From: JAOABC01 sp041287495
GTDB taxonomy: Bacteria > Aquificota > Aquificia > Aquificales > Hydrogenothermaceae
Assembly (NCBI GenBank): GCA_041287495.1
Contig: JBEULE010000036.1
Coordinates: forward strand, 31,208-95,207
DNA: 64,000 bases
Direction: 5' to 3'
Shown here piece after piece: positions 27,106 to 35,306 of this stretch (position 1 is the first letter of the stretch; the number at the start of each line of letters is the position of its first letter). The position numbers were made by a program, and so were the translations under genes. The notes beneath the pieces were generated by a model. It had not been told where the DNA came from and did no database searches. It saw only the letters and a program-made list of their open reading frames with translations.

Positions 27106-29121
27106 ATGAACAGAAAACCAAATAGACTTATTAATGAAAAAAGCCCATATCTACTTGCACATGCTTATAATCCAGTAGATTGGTATCCTTGGTGTGAAGA
27201 AGCCTTTGAGAAAGCTAAAAGAGAAGATAAACCTATATTCTTATCTATAGGCTACTCTTCATGCCATTGGTGTCATGTGATGGAAAAAGAATCCTTTGAA
27301 GATGAAGAAGTTGCAGATATATTAAATAGATACTTTATCCCTATAAAAGTTGATAGGGAAGAAAGACCAGATATAGATGCTGTCTATATGGAAGTTTGCC
27401 TTCTATTTAACGGACATGGAGGTTGGCCATTAACAATCTTAATGACACCTGACAAAAAACCATTCTTTGCAGGAACTTACTTCCCAAAGGAAAGTAGACC
27501 ATCAAGGATAGGATTGAAAGATTTATTGCTATCTGTAGCCAAATATTGGAGAGAAAACAGAGATGACTTAATTCAAAGAGGTAAAAAAGTAGTTCAATAT
27601 CTAAATCAAGAAAACCAAAGAGAAATAGAATCTATAGACAAAGATGTAATAGATGCCTGCTACTTTGATTTAAAGTCAAGATTTGACAAATCTTACGGTG
27701 GATTTTCAGTAAAACCAAAATTCCCATCTCCCCATAATCTGATGTTTTTAATGAGATATTACTATTTGAAAAGAGAAAAAGAAGCCCTATCAATGGTAGA
27801 AAAGACCCTTAAAAATATGAGATTAGGAGGAATTTATGACCATATAGGATACGGCTTTCACAGATATTCAACAGATAGGTATTGGATACTTCCCCATTTT
27901 GAAAAGATGCTCTATGACCAAGCAACACTCATTATGGCATACAGTGAAGCTTACAGTATAACAAAAAACCAGTTTTACAAAGATGTAGTTTATGAGATAG
28001 TTCACTATCTTGAAAGAGATATGTTATCAACCTCAGGTGGATTCTATTCAAGTGAAGATGCAGATAGTGAAGGAGAAGAAGGAAAGTTTTACACATGGAC
28101 AAAGAAAGAAATAGATTCTATACTTGGAGAAGATGCTGACCTTTTTTGTAAGCTTTTTAACATAAAAGAAGAAGGAAACTACCTTGAAGAAGCTACTGGA
28201 GAACTTACAGGTAGGAATGTTTTATACATTGATGAAAAAGTTTTAAACCAGTTAGGTGAGAAAATACAAATTTGGAGAGAAAAGTTATTTAAGGAAAGAG
28301 AGAAGAGAGTTAAACCTTTTAAAGACACAAAGATACTTACAGATTGGAATAGTCTTTTAATGGCAGGATTATCAAAAGCCGGAAAACTTTTATCGGAAGA
28401 TAGGTTTATAAAATTATCAGAAGAAATCTATAAATTTATAAGGGATAACATGTATAAAGATGGCAAGCTATTTCATATGTATAAAGATGGAGAGTCAAAA
28501 GTTGAAGGTATGCTAGATGACTATGCCTTCACTATCTGGGGTCTTTTAGAACTTTACGAATGTAATCCAAACTCAGAAATACTAAAATTTGCCATAGATA
28601 TTCAAAAAAAAGCTGATGAACTTATGTTTGATACTAACAACGGTGGATACTTTATTTCTCCACACAACGAAGATTTAATAGCAAACACTAAACCTGTCTT
28701 TGATGGAGCTTATCCAAGTGGAAACTCTGTAATGTTAAATAATCTTTTAAAACTATACCATATAACTTCTAACGAAGAGTTTTATAAAAAGGCAGAAAAA
28801 ACTATAAAATTTTTCTCTTTTGATGTTAAAAAGATGTCTTCTTACCACAGTATGTTAGTTACCGGGCTTATACTCTACTTTTATCCAGTCAGTGAGGTTG
28901 TCCTATCGGGAAATTGCGAAGATAAACTAAAAGATATAAATAGCAGATTTCTACCTAACAAAATTCTTCTTGTAAAAAATGATGAATATATAGAAAAAAT
29001 AACACCATTTTTAGGTAATATCCCAACCGAAGGAAAATGTAAAATATATGTGTGTAAAAATTTCTCTTGTAATCTACCTACGGAAGATTTAGATGAAGCT
29101 ATAAAGTTAATAGAGGGTTAA
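27106..29121 (+). CDS. YyaL/spermatogenesis-associated-20-like thioredoxin-domain protein
   Basis: A 671-residue protein of the DUF255 family. The N-terminal 160 residues form a thioredoxin-like domain with SSCHWCHVM (CxxC) and GGWPLTIL. The remainder is a long alpha/alpha-barrel like that of N-acylglucosamine epimerases or glycosidases (GGFSVKPKFPSPH, GGFYSSEDADSEGEEG, LTDWNSLLMAGL). The biochemical function of the family is not settled. AAGGAA precedes the ATG at 27106. The SDR gene follows after 3 bases, so it probably starts the run of genes to thiO. Confidence 0.85.
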   Translation: MNRKPNRLINEKSPYLLAHAYNPVDWYPWCEEAFEKAKREDKPIFLSIGYSSCHWCHVMEKESFEDEEVADILNRYFIPIKVDREERPDIDAVYMEVCLLFNGHGGWPLTILMTPDKKPFFAGTYFPKESRPSRIGLKDLLLSVAKYWRENRDDLIQRGKKVVQYLNQENQREIESIDKDVIDACYFDLKSRFDKSYGGFSVKPKFPSPHNLMFLMRYYYLKREKEALSMVEKTLKNMRLGGIYDHIGYGFHRYSTDRYWILPHFEKMLYDQATLIMAYSEAYSITKNQFYKDVVYEIVHYLERDMLSTSGGFYSSEDADSEGEEGKFYTWTKKEIDSILGEDADLFCKLFNIKEEGNYLEEATGELTGRNVLYIDEKVLNQLGEKIQIWREKLFKEREKRVKPFKDTKILTDWNSLLMAGLSKAGKLLSEDRFIKLSEEIYKFIRDNMYKDGKLFHMYKDGESKVEGMLDDYAFTIWGLLELYECNPNSEILKFAIDIQKKADELMFDTNNGGYFISPHNEDLIANTKPVFDGAYPSGNSVMLNNLLKLYHITSNEEFYKKAEKTIKFFSFDVKKMSSYHSMLVTGLILYFYPVSEVVLSGNCEDKLKDINSRFLPNKILLVKNDEYIEKITPFLGNIPTEGKCKIYVCKNFSCNLPTEDLDEAIKLIEG

Positions 29122-29124
29122 AAG

Positions 29125-29847
29125 TTGCAGATAAAAGGTAAAACAACTTTAATAACAGGGGCTGCAAAGAGAATAGGTAGAGATATAGCTCTAAATTTAG
29201 CAAAAGATGGGTCTGATATAGTTATACATTACAACAGTTCCGATACTGAGGCAAATAGTTTAAAAAGGGAAATAGAGGCTTTAGGAGTAAAAGCTTACAT
29301 AATTAAATCAGACCTTACAGATCAAGAGCAACTTAAAAAATTTGTGAAAGATGTTTTAGAAACAGTCCATATAGATATACTTATAAATAACGCTTCAATA
29401 TATTATAGAACTCCTTTAGAATCTGCATCTTTTGAGGATTTAGATAAGTTTTATAATATCCATGTAAAAGCTCCTTTCTATCTTTCTAAAATTTTTGGTA
29501 AAAAGATGTACGAAAGAAAAGAAGGAAGAATTATTAATATAATAGATTACTCTGCAATACTTCCATATCCAGACTACACCCCATATACAATTTCCAAAGG
29601 TGCAATGATTACAATGACAAAAGCCTTTGCAAAAGAGCTTGCTCCTTATGTTTTGGTAAATGGAGTTTTACCTGGTCCCATAATACCACCGGAAAATTTA
29701 GAGGATAAAGAGATTCCTTTAAAAAAAACTATACTGAAAAGATGGGCAGGTGGAATTGAAGTTTATAAAGCGGTAAAATATTTAATAGAAACAGATTTTA
29801 CAACTGGAAGTTTTATACCGGTAGAAGGAGGAAGATTGATATTTTAG
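29125..29847 (+). CDS. short-chain dehydrogenase, pteridine-reductase/FolM-like
   Basis: A 240-residue NAD(P)H-dependent SDR. The cofactor motif is TGAAKRIGR (TGxxKRIG), followed by NNASIYYR and the catalytic YTISKGAM. The usual catalytic Ser before the Tyr appears to be Asp (INIIDYSAIL), the pattern of PTR1 and FolM, which reduce pterins. A pterin reductase is therefore inferred over a FabG-type ketoreductase. The start is TTG 29125 with GAGGG 7 bases upstream. Its 3' end carries the probable ribosome site of the next gene (GGAGG at 29827-29831) and overlaps it. Confidence 0.7.
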   Translation: MQIKGKTTLITGAAKRIGRDIALNLAKDGSDIVIHYNSSDTEANSLKREIEALGVKAYIIKSDLTDQEQLKKFVKDVLETVHIDILINNASIYYRTPLESASFEDLDKFYNIHVKAPFYLSKIFGKKMYERKEGRIINIIDYSAILPYPDYTPYTISKGAMITMTKAFAKELAPYVLVNGVLPGPIIPPENLEDKEIPLKKTILKRWAGGIEVYKAVKYLIETDFTTGSFIPVEGGRLIF

Positions 29848-30605
29848 ATTACATCTTTTTTTTAGGAACAGCAGGTGGCAGGACTGTAGTTTTTAGGCAA
29901 CTTAGATATTCAGGGGGACTCTGGCTTAATATAAAAAGTAAAAATATACTTGTTGACCCTGGACCGGGAAGTTTAATAAGGATATTTGAGTTTAAAAGAG
30001 AACCAAAAGACCTAAAAGGTATTATACTAACACATAGACATTTAGACCATGTAGCAGACATAGCTTCTGTTGTAGAGTCTGCTACTGAAAGTAACACAAA
30101 AAAGTTAGACTTTCTATTAGCTCCCTATGATACAGTTGATGGAGAAGATCCAGTAGTTTTAAAGTACACAAAGAAAGGTTTTAAGCAGATATGGATTACA
30201 CAGTTAAACCAAGAGTATAACTATGAAGGAATATTGATAAAACCTTTAATAAAACATATACATCAAGGAGCAGATACTTACAGTTTATGTATATTTTATG
30301 ACAATAAAAAAGTTGTTTTAGTTCCGTGTGGCAGATTTTATGAAGATATGCTCTATGCATATCCTGAAAATCCTGACATAATGGTGTTTAACACAACTTT
30401 TGTAAAACCAAATCCACATTTCTATCATCTATCTGCTGAAGATGTCGAAAAGATTATAAAAGAAGTAAAACCCAAAAAAGCTATTTTAACTCATTATAGC
30501 TTGATGATGTTAAAAGAGAATCCTGAGAAAGTGGCAAAATTGATGAGTGATAAGACAGGAATAGAAGTTATAGCTGCAAAAGATGGACTTAAAGTGGAGT
30601 TTTAG
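29841..30605 (+). CDS. metallo-beta-lactamase-fold hydrolase with predicted ATT start
   Basis: An open frame of about 254 residues encodes a complete MBL-fold protein: FFLGTAGGRT, NILVDPGPGS, the metal motif HRHLDH (residues 65-70), and later LVPCGR and ILTHYS. Members of this superfamily hydrolyse esters, thioesters or nucleic acids; the substrate here is unknown. No ATG, GTG or TTG occurs in frame before the conserved fold; the first one is TTG 30234, past the metal motif. ATT 29841 is proposed because GGAGG at 29827-29831 lies 9 bases upstream; ATT 29835 is an alternative. Changing the T8 run at 29856-29863 by one base would not create a start. Coupling to the overlapping SDR stop is likely. 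thiO begins on the next base. Confidence 0.75.
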   Translation: MLDYIFFLGTAGGRTVVFRQLRYSGGLWLNIKSKNILVDPGPGSLIRIFEFKREPKDLKGIILTHRHLDHVADIASVVESATESNTKKLDFLLAPYDTVDGEDPVVLKYTKKGFKQIWITQLNQEYNYEGILIKPLIKHIHQGADTYSLCIFYDNKKVVLVPCGRFYEDMLYAYPENPDIMVFNTTFVKPNPHFYHLSAEDVEKIIKEVKPKKAILTHYSLMMLKENPEKVAKLMSDKTGIEVIAAKDGLKVEF

Positions 30606-31694
30606 ATGAAAGGAATAATAGTTGGTGGTGGAATTATAGGGCTTTCTCTTGCAAGGGCTTTTCATAAACTTGGATATGAGATAGTGTTGATTGAAAAGGG
30701 ATTCTTAGGTAGAGGTGCATCTTGGGCAGCTGGTGGAATGCTTGCACCACAGGCAGAAGGATTAAGTGGTGTAATGCTTGAGTTCTGTCTTCAAAGTAGA
30801 GAGATGTATAAAAACTTTATAAAAGAGATAGAGTCAGACACTGGAGATGATGTAGGATTCTGGGAGTGTGGGATAGTATATCCAGCTTTCTCCCAAGAAG
30901 ATGAAGAGATTTTGAAGAAAAGGATAGATTACTATAACAAATTGGGATTAAAGGCAAATTGGTATACAAGGAAAGAACTTGAAGATGCTGGCTATATTCT
31001 TGGTAATCAGATTGTAGGTGGAGCATTTTTCCCTGATGATAAACAGGTTGATAACAGATTACTTGTAAATGCTTTAGTTAAATATGTAAAATCTTCCGGA
31101 ATAACAGTTATGGAAAGAACTACGGCTATCAGAATAAACAGTGATAAAAATAAGTTTTCAAGTCTTACAACAAATAAAGGAGATATATCCGGTGATTTTT
31201 GTATAATAGCAGCCGGTGCGTGGTCATCTGAGGTTTATAACACGAAAGTTTTTCCTATAAAGGGACAGATGATAAGTTTTAAACAGCAAAAAGGAGAGCT
31301 AGACAAAATATTCTACAGTAAAAAAGCATACATAATACCGAGAAAAAACAGCAACATTATAGTTGTTGGAGCAACAGAAGAAAATGTATCTTTCAAACCT
31401 GAAAATACAGTCGGTGGTATCTTTGTCCTCCTAAAAGGGCTTTTAGAAACATTTCCAAAGTTTAAAGATAGAGAGTTTTTGGATAAGTGGTATGGATTTA
31501 GACCGGCAACTCCCGACGGTATGCCAATTATAGGAAAGACAGATATAGAAAATCTATATATAGCTACAGGACATTACAGAAACGGTATATTACTTACCCC
31601 TATAACAACAAAAGTTCTCGTAAATCTGATACATAAAGACGAAAAAAGCAGATTTTTAGATAGTTTTAATTTCTTTAGATTTCAACAATCATAA
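30606..31694 (+). CDS. thiO: ThiO-like glycine oxidase / FAD-dependent amino acid oxidase
   Basis: A 362-residue DAO-family flavoprotein. It opens with the FAD-binding GGGIIGLSLARA, then RGASWAAGGMLAPQ, and ends with GFRPATPDGMPIIG and ATGHYRNGILL. ThiO oxidises glycine to the imine used for the thiazole ring of thiamine. The assignment rests on this overall pattern; a D-amino-acid oxidase is the alternative. It starts directly after the MBL stop codon. No other thiamine gene is in the window, although dxs at 2-4 kb supplies DXP for the same ring. Confidence 0.8.
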   Translation: MKGIIVGGGIIGLSLARAFHKLGYEIVLIEKGFLGRGASWAAGGMLAPQAEGLSGVMLEFCLQSREMYKNFIKEIESDTGDDVGFWECGIVYPAFSQEDEEILKKRIDYYNKLGLKANWYTRKELEDAGYILGNQIVGGAFFPDDKQVDNRLLVNALVKYVKSSGITVMERTTAIRINSDKNKFSSLTTNKGDISGDFCIIAAGAWSSEVYNTKVFPIKGQMISFKQQKGELDKIFYSKKAYIIPRKNSNIIVVGATEENVSFKPENTVGGIFVLLKGLLETFPKFKDREFLDKWYGFRPATPDGMPIIGKTDIENLYIATGHYRNGILLTPITTKVLVNLIHKDEKSRFLDSFNFFRFQQS

Positions 31695-31709
31695 AAAGGG
31701 GTTTGTGTA

Positions 31710-32042
31710 ATGAAATTAGGAGAGTATATTGAGAAAGGTTCAAAGAATATTGTGGAAGAAAAACCTGAAAATTACAGAGAGTTAGGAAAAGCAAAATCTG
31801 GATGCCATTTAGTTACAGTTTATATTAAAGAAAGTGGAGATAAATTAGAAGATGTTAAAATTAAGGCAACAAAGAGATGTAAGAAGCTCCTTGCTATAGC
31901 CGACTTTATCGCAAAGACTTCAAAGAATAAAGGAAAATTAGAAATAAATGAAGAAGAGATTTTAAATTTCTTTAAAGAAGAAAAAGAGATAGACAAAATT
32001 AAAGACAGAATAAATTTAATCAAATCAGCCATCGGAAGTTAG
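31710..32042 (+). CDS. small protein of unknown function, faint IscU/NifU-N resemblance
   Basis: A 110-residue soluble, Lys/Glu-rich protein that I do not firmly recognise. The middle section (SGCHLVTVYIKESGD, then a Cys-containing ATKRCKKLLAIADFI) has the strand-strand-Cys-helix order of IscU-type scaffolds, but only two cysteines are present and the third IscU ligand is missing. The C-terminal 40 residues are charged helix. A good start (AAAAGGGG upstream) lies 15 bases after thiO, suggesting co-transcription. Its last 18 bases overlap the converging EVE gene. Confidence 0.55.
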   Translation: MKLGEYIEKGSKNIVEEKPENYRELGKAKSGCHLVTVYIKESGDKLEDVKIKATKRCKKLLAIADFIAKTSKNKGKLEINEEEILNFFKEEKEIDKIKDRINLIKSAIGS

Positions 32043-32423
32043 TTTTAGGATGATGTTAGCCAATTCATCACTTACAGGCATAACGGAGAGACGAGGCATT
32101 TTAACTAAATAGAAATCTTTAAAATCCGGCATCTTCTTAATATCTGAAAGTTTAATGAATTTTTTAAATTTCTTCACTGGTGCTACATCAACTACATATA
32201 GTCCATCTTCATATATGTAAGGCTCAGATATAGCTTTGGCTAAACCAACAATCTGTTTTTCTTTTCCTGTATGGTATATAAATATCAGATTACCTTCTTT
32301 CACAGATTTTAAAAATTTTTGAGCCAGAGGATTTTTTACCCCATTCCAAACAGTTTTACCTTCTTTTTCCAATACATCAAATGAGTATTCTTGCGGTTCA
32401 GTTTTAAACAAAAAATATGCCAT
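32025..32423 (-). CDS. EVE-domain protein
   Basis: A 132-residue stand-alone EVE (PUA-like) domain. It opens MAYFLFKTEPQEYSFD and has VWNGVKNPLAQKFLKSV, GNLIFIYHTGKEK and IVGLAKA, all family hallmarks. EVE proteins are thought to bind modified bases in DNA or RNA, for example methylated or hydroxymethylated cytosine; the ligand here is unknown. GGAGG lies 6 bases before the ATG. It is divergent from lptB with 30 bases between starts and converges on the small unknown gene. No restriction or modification gene is nearby, so a defence role is not supported by context. Confidence 0.88.
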   Translation of the reverse strand: MAYFLFKTEPQEYSFDVLEKEGKTVWNGVKNPLAQKFLKSVKEGNLIFIYHTGKEKQIVGLAKAISEPYIYEDGLYVVDVAPVKKFKKFIKLSDIKKMPDFKDFYLVKMPRLSVMPVSDELANIILKLTSDG

Positions 32424-32438
32424 AACAACCTCCTTATC

Positions 32439-32447
32439 TGGTATAAT
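32439..32447 (+). promoter_or_regulatory. extended -10 promoter of lptB, predicted leaderless
   Basis: TG-G-TATAAT ends 6 bases before the ATG at 32454. No Shine-Dalgarno sequence lies between them. Confidence 0.6.
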
Positions 32448-32453
32448 TTTATC

Positions 32454-33185
32454 ATGAATAAAAACTACTTAAAACTTAACAGTATATCTAAAAGATATAA
32501 AGGTAGAAATGTTCTTAATAATGTATCTCTATATGTTGAAGAAGGTGATATTGTAGGACTACTTGGACCAAACGGAGCCGGAAAAACTACCACTTTTAAA
32601 TGTATTCTTGGATTTGTAAAACCGGATGATGGTAAAGTTATATTAAACGGTGAAGATATTACAGAATTACCGGTTTATGAGAGAGCAAAGAAAGGTATAT
32701 CCTTTTTACCACAGGAGTCTTCAATATTTAGAGATTTGACAGTATGGGAAAATTTGATGATGTTTTTAGAGTTTCAGGATATAACAAAAGAACAGATGGA
32801 AGAAAAAGCAGAAAAGCTTTTAAAGGAGTTTAATATAGAGTATCTAAAAAATCAAAAAGCATCTACTTTATCCGGAGGAGAGAGAAGAAGACTTGAGATA
32901 GCAAGAAGTTTAATAACAAATCCTTCTTTTTTACTTTTAGACGAACCATTTGCCGGAGTTGACCCTGTATCTGTTAAAGAGGTTAACCATCTGATAAAAA
33001 AACTCGTAGAGAAAGATATAGGTATAGTTATTACAGACCACAATGTTAGAGAAACATTAAAAATAACAGATAGAGCATATATAATAGCACATGGGACAGT
33101 AATAGCCCATGGAACTCCACAGGAAATTGTAAATAATGAGGATGTTAGAAAAATTTTCCTTGGAGAAGATTTTACACTTTCTTAA
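32454..33185 (+). CDS. lptB: lipopolysaccharide export ATPase LptB
   Basis: The cytoplasmic ATPase of the LptBFGC complex that extracts LPS from the inner membrane. The 243-residue ABC protein has GPNGAGKTTTFK (Walker A), LSGGERRRLEIAR (signature), LLLDEPFAGVDP (Walker B/D-loop) and ITDHNVRET (switch His). The GERRR signature and ITDHNVRET segment are typical of LptB. ATG 32454 is chosen by alignment; an upstream in-frame start at 32391 would overlap the divergent EVE gene and has no support. It converges on the DUF6394-like gene with a 4-base overlap. Confidence 0.93.
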   Translation: MNKNYLKLNSISKRYKGRNVLNNVSLYVEEGDIVGLLGPNGAGKTTTFKCILGFVKPDDGKVILNGEDITELPVYERAKKGISFLPQESSIFRDLTVWENLMMFLEFQDITKEQMEEKAEKLLKEFNIEYLKNQKASTLSGGERRRLEIARSLITNPSFLLLDEPFAGVDPVSVKEVNHLIKKLVEKDIGIVITDHNVRETLKITDRAYIIAHGTVIAHGTPQEIVNNEDVRKIFLGEDFTLS

Positions 33186-33541
33186 TAATCTTCTTCTTCT
33201 TCTTGCTTTCTATATTCAAAGATAATCTCAACTATAAGTAAGATAATAGATATAGTATTGGCAACTGCTGCACCTATAGCAAGACCTATAGCAAGATCAA
33301 GATGAAAATTTGAAAAGTATAAGATAGCTGATGGTATGAGATGTAAATCTGCAACAAAAGCTGTTGCTAACAACTCAGCAGACAGTATCTTCTTAACTCC
33401 AAACTTCAAAACAGTAGCTATAAGGTTAACTCCAATTGCAACAACTAACTGATAAGGGTCATGACTGAAGATAAAACCTATATTTGAAGTTAAGGCTAAA
33501 AATATAAAAAAGTCAGACCAGACTTTTCCCCAATTTATCAT
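33182..33541 (-). CDS. DUF6394-like small membrane protein
   Basis: A 119-residue protein with four predicted membrane helices and an acidic tail (QEEEEDY). Segments such as NLIATVLKFG and LLATAFVADLHLIPSA resemble the DUF6394 family of unknown function; this match is from memory. It overlaps the K+ channel gene by 4 bases (ATGA), so the two are translated together and the small protein may be an accessory or modulator of the channel. It converges on lptB with a 4-base overlap. Confidence 0.7.
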   Translation of the reverse strand: MINWGKVWSDFFIFLALTSNIGFIFSHDPYQLVVAIGVNLIATVLKFGVKKILSAELLATAFVADLHLIPSAILYFSNFHLDLAIGLAIGAAVANTISIILLIVEIIFEYRKQEEEEDY

Positions 33542-34665
33542 TTTAGTACCTCCTCAGGACTTGTTAAATATAATTTAGCTTTCTCTATATTAGCCGGTTT
33601 ACCGAGTAATAGCAGAGTATCTCCACTTTTAACAATATAATCACCACTTGGAGCTATATCCATTTTACCATCTTCTTTCACAACAGCAATAACAGTAGTC
33701 TGTGTAGCTTTTCTCAGATTTAGATCTTTTAAATTTTTACCAATAATCCAGCTGTCCTCATTAATATGTATCTCTGCTATATCTATATCTGCTCTCTCAC
33801 CAAAAGCTATTTTTTCAAGAAAACTAGAAATAATTGGAGATGGTGGATGTAAAACCATAGAAACTATTCTTTTTCCTATGACACTGTGAGGAACTATAAC
33901 CTCATTTGCCCCAAGTAATTTCATCTTTTCTGCAGAACCTTCTGTTTTAGCTGCAGCGAATATGTAAAAATCATCTTTATTCGGCCTTATAAGTCTTGCA
34001 GTAACTATAACACTTAAATTCTGTGTATCTTCTTCATGTGCAGTTATAAGTCCTTTTGCCCTCTCTATGAAGGCTCCCAGTAATACACCTCTCTTATAAG
34101 GTTCATCTATTATGAAGTATTCATAATTCTCTTGTTGAATTTTATTTTTATTGCTTTCATTTTGGTCAATCAAGATAAAAGATATCTTCCTTTTTTTAAA
34201 ATCTTTCATTAACTCTCTGGTTATTGAATTATAAGGGGTAACAATGTAATGGTCCTTTACGTTTTCCATTTTTTTATACATCCTCCAATATTTGTATATT
34301 TCTTCTATGTTATTTTGAGTTACAACTTGTACTGTTTTTACCAGTGCATATATATAGCCAAACGGAACTGCAAACATTATAAAGATAGAAGATGCAAATC
34401 TGTTTATAGGTAAGTTTTCTGAATATCCTTCAGTGTATCCTACCGTAGCTAATGTTATAACAGTATGAAAAAAACTATTTACAGCACTATCAGGTCCGTT
34501 TATCATCATAAATATTAATGTTCCTAAAGTTGTGTTGAATATAATTATCATCAAAGGTATTTTAAGTTCCCCAAGGATATTGTAGAACTTCTCTTCGTAG
34601 ATAGCTCTATAATTTATTGGTTTTACGTTTCCATAATGTGGAATCCTTTTCTTTCTTTTCTTCAT
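33538..34665 (-). CDS. two-helix potassium channel with RCK (TrkA-N/TrkA-C) domains
   Basis: A 375-residue MthK-like channel. Two membrane helices (about 36-56 and 90-112) flank a pore loop with filter TVGYTE at 74-79 instead of TVGYGD. The cytoplasmic part has a TrkA-N/RCK region (about 120-255) whose Gly-rich nucleotide motif is replaced by VTPYNS, and a TrkA-C domain (about 275-365; GDYIVKSGDTLLLLG). Ligand gating by a dinucleotide is therefore doubtful, while TrkA-C ligands such as cyclic-di-AMP are possible. ATG 34665 overlaps the ribE stop as ATGA; TTG 34671 is the alternative. Confidence 0.85.
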   Translation of the reverse strand: MKKRKKRIPHYGNVKPINYRAIYEEKFYNILGELKIPLMIIIFNTTLGTLIFMMINGPDSAVNSFFHTVITLATVGYTEGYSENLPINRFASSIFIMFAVPFGYIYALVKTVQVVTQNNIEEIYKYWRMYKKMENVKDHYIVTPYNSITRELMKDFKKRKISFILIDQNESNKNKIQQENYEYFIIDEPYKRGVLLGAFIERAKGLITAHEEDTQNLSVIVTARLIRPNKDDFYIFAAAKTEGSAEKMKLLGANEVIVPHSVIGKRIVSMVLHPPSPIISSFLEKIAFGERADIDIAEIHINEDSWIIGKNLKDLNLRKATQTTVIAVVKEDGKMDIAPSGDYIVKSGDTLLLLGKPANIEKAKLYLTSPEEVLK

Positions 34666-35303
34666 TGCCAATTTTCCAGTAAACTTTTAAGTTTGTTTTC
34701 TTTATCAAAACCATATCTCTTTAAAGTCTGAACTACATACTTACCAAGTATATCAAACTCTATATTAACGAGATCACCTGATTTTTTGTATTTAAGATTT
34801 GTGTTTTCAAAAGTATGTGGAATTAGGTTAAATTTTAATCTATTTCCAGTTATGTGGTTTATAGTTAAACTTATACCATCAATTGCTATAGACCCTTTCT
34901 CTATAACATAGTCTAAAAATTGAGATGGTATCTCTATATCAAGCTCTGTATGGTCTCCCAGAGATTTTATACCAGATATATAACCTACACAGTCAACATG
35001 TCCTTGAACTATATGTCCTCCAAATCTACCTTGTGTAGACATAGCTCTCTCTAAGTTAACATAATCAGTAGACTTTAGTTTTGATATATTGGACCTTTTT
35101 AAAGTCTCTTCAGACACATCAAAATAGAGAAAACTGTTTGCTTCTATTTTTACAACAGTTAAACAAACTCCATTAACGGCTATACTATCCCCTAAATTTA
35201 TATCTTCCATGATTTTTTTAGCTTCAACCGAGATAGTTAATCCGTCTCTCTTTGGCATTATATTTTTTACTTTCCCTACTTCTTCTATCAATCCGGTAAA
35301 CAT
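34662..35303 (-). CDS. ribE: riboflavin synthase alpha chain
   Basis: Converts two lumazines to riboflavin and a pyrimidinedione. The 213-residue product shows the internally duplicated fold: MFTGLIEEVGKV with VNGVCLTV and GHIVQGHVD in the first repeat, and AIDGISLTI in the second. GGAG lies 8 bases before the ATG. It sits in a tight minus-strand run, 3 bases after slt and overlapping the channel gene by 4 bases. No other rib gene is in the window. Confidence 0.95.
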   Translation of the reverse strand: MFTGLIEEVGKVKNIMPKRDGLTISVEAKKIMEDINLGDSIAVNGVCLTVVKIEANSFLYFDVSEETLKRSNISKLKSTDYVNLERAMSTQGRFGGHIVQGHVDCVGYISGIKSLGDHTELDIEIPSQFLDYVIEKGSIAIDGISLTINHITGNRLKFNLIPHTFENTNLKYKKSGDLVNIEFDILGKYVVQTLKRYGFDKENKLKSLLENWQ

Positions 35304-35306
35304 ATA

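Noticed and set aside
30234..30605. A separate 123-residue gene starting at TTG 30234
   Set aside because: This is only the C-terminal half of the MBL-fold protein; the same frame continues upstream through the metal-binding motif.
32025..32423. EVE protein as part of a defence island
   Set aside because: No restriction, methylation, toxin or other defence genes are nearby; neighbours are housekeeping genes.
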